A stretch of DNA of 15,182 nt from CAZTVF01 sp964616985 (GTDB lineage Bacteria; Planctomycetota; Phycisphaerae; SM23-33). Positions 14,298-15,182 of this stretch are shown here, one piece after another. Made by a program: the position numbers and the translations under genes. The notes under the pieces are model-generated. The model made no database searches. It worked only from the letters and a program-made list of their open reading frames with translations, and had not been told where the DNA came from. The number at the start of each line of letters is the position of its first letter. Position 1 is the first letter of the stretch. The stretch is from the NCBI GenBank assembly GCA_964616985.1, contig CAZTVF010000125.1, positions 1-15,182 of the forward strand. The letters are read 5' to 3'.

Positions 14298-14891
14298 TCA
14301 CTTCATGCTGCGAGCCCGACGCCGCTTGAGCATCACGGCCACGGCCCCGATGCCCATGATGGCCATCGTCGCCGGCTCGGGCACGGGCTGCGAGACGGTC
14401 ACGTCCAGGCTCACGCCATCGTTGAAGAAGTGGCAGTCGGGGTCAAAGCCTAGAGCGAAGCGGCCGTCGGCGGCGTAGGTGTTCAACGAGGTCAACTGCG
14501 TACTGGTGAAGGTATAGAACAGGTCGCGAGGCGTGGTGTTCAGGTTCGTGTAAGTCACCAGCAGCGGGCCTTTGCCGGAGAAGTAGTCGCCGCCGCCTTC
14601 GTTGTCCCACCCGCTGGTCACGCCCAGCGTGCCGGTGTTCAGCAGGTGCGTGTACAACACGTTGGCGGCATTGTCCCAGTTGTAGATGTTATCGAAGGTC
14701 AGCTTGGCGGCCGTCACCTGGTACCCGCTGGCCCAGGGCCGATTGATGCCCCAGGTGTAGTAGTACGTGTGTTCGAGGTCATTGAGGTCGGCGGGCGTGG
14801 GCGTGATATGGTATGTGAGCGTGTCGGCAAAAGAGCCCGATGCGGGGGCCAGCAGGGCGAGGATCACGGCGGCAAAAAGGAGCTTCTTCAT
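14298..14891 (-). CDS. PEP-CTERM sorting-domain exported protein
   Basis: 197 residues, with ribosome site AAAGGA 6 nt before the ATG. A signal peptide (about 1-22, MKKLLFAAVILALLAPASGSFA) is followed by a beta-rich, Thr/Tyr/Asn-rich body typical of small secreted surface proteins. The C-terminus has the sorting signal VPEPATMAIMG (170-180), a short hydrophobic helix (to about 188), and the basic stop KRRRARSMK. By family, an exosortase/XrtA-type enzyme cuts at the PEP motif and attaches or releases the protein at the envelope, often with exopolysaccharide. No exosortase is in this window, as is usual for scattered PEP-CTERM genes. The body matches no family I can name. Its two Cys are too few for a disulfide-rich fold. 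Confidence 0.9.
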   Translation of the reverse strand: MKKLLFAAVILALLAPASGSFADTLTYHITPTPADLNDLEHTYYYTWGINRPWASGYQVTAAKLTFDNIYNWDNAANVLYTHLLNTGTLGVTSGWDNEGGGDYFSGKGPLLVTYTNLNTTPRDLFYTFTSTQLTSLNTYAADGRFALGFDPDCHFFNDGVSLDVTVSQPVPEPATMAIMGIGAVAVMLKRRRARSMK

Positions 14892-14937
14892 GGTTTTCCT
14901 TTCAAGGTCTCTTGCGTCCTTGGTTTCGTGTGCAAGG

Positions 14938-14968
14938 ACAGTACGATTGGCTTTTGCCCCGGGCCAAT
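14938..14968 (-). promoter_or_regulatory. Possible promoter and operator of the PEP-CTERM gene
   Basis: On the minus strand, TTGGCC (14967-14962) and TACTGT (14943-14938) lie 18 bp apart, about 46 bp before the start codon. The inverted repeat ATTGGC-N11-GCCAAT (14946-14968) covers the -35 box and spacer, where a repressor would bind. The rest of the 291 bp to the window end (AT-rich around 14978-15015, GC-rich after) shows no gene or motif I can support. Confidence 0.3.
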
Positions 14969-15182
14969 GACGGCGAGTTTTTTTGGGTAGTTTTCATACC
15001 TCTATATATGTTGCAATGGAGCGGACGAATGGAGGCGATGGCGGACCTGGCGAACGGGTGGCGGCAGGCTTCGACGCAAGGGATAGCAGCAGGGAAATTC
15101 TCGTTCGCGGCCGGCCGGGTGCGTTCGCCTAGAGCGTCTCCAATGCAGGCGTAGCGCGTTCGGCGCTTGTTAGGTATTGCGC

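Overview
This window is GC-rich bacterial chromosomal DNA. It most likely comes from a Planctomycetota/Phycisphaerae-like organism; this is an inference, not proof. The indications are a PEP-CTERM surface protein, a secreted FecR protein next to a CHASE2 adenylate cyclase, a ceramidase-family/AraC pair, and many short palindromic and AT-rich intergenic repeats of the kind I recall from planctomycete genomes. I see no rRNA, tRNA, CRISPR array, transposase, phage gene or integrase.

Left part (1-5667). The window opens inside an NRAMP Mn/Fe transporter fused to a C-terminal universal stress protein (UspA) domain. About 390 bp without a gene follow (1530-1921), made largely of two inverted copies of a palindromic repeat. 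On the minus strand an AraC-family regulator (4272->3244) overlaps a ceramidase-family amidohydrolase (3247->1922) by the four bases ATGA, so the two are probably translationally coupled. A divergent DegT/DnrJ/EryC1/StrS aminotransferase (4429-5667) reads away from them. The last 28 codons or so of the AraC gene appear to be an in-frame insertion of a REP-like sequence, bounded by a near-perfect 20-bp direct repeat.

Middle part (5668-10966). All genes here are on the minus strand. A FecR-domain exported protein (10966->9881) and a 945-residue CHASE2-class III adenylate cyclase (9831->6994) are separated by 49 nt and look like an operon. They suggest an envelope signal turned into cAMP. Further on is a putative HEAT-repeat lipoprotein (6684->5785) with its own intrinsic terminator. 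A hairpin-forming sequence of about 20 bp occurs on both sides of the lipoprotein gene.

Right part (10967-15182). rsmA/ksgA (16S rRNA dimethyladenosine transferase) diverges from fecR. A DUF378 two-helix membrane protein (minus) follows, then a TPR-repeat protein (plus) with a good promoter and a strong terminator. The last gene is a convergent PEP-CTERM exported protein (minus). The final 290 bp hold its probable promoter and no recognisable gene.

No wholly new system is evident. The most interesting items are the FecR/CHASE2/cyclase unit with a long coiled-coil insertion inside the sensor domain, the NRAMP-UspA fusion, the repeat-extended AraC regulator, and the ceramidase-like enzyme that lacks an export signal.
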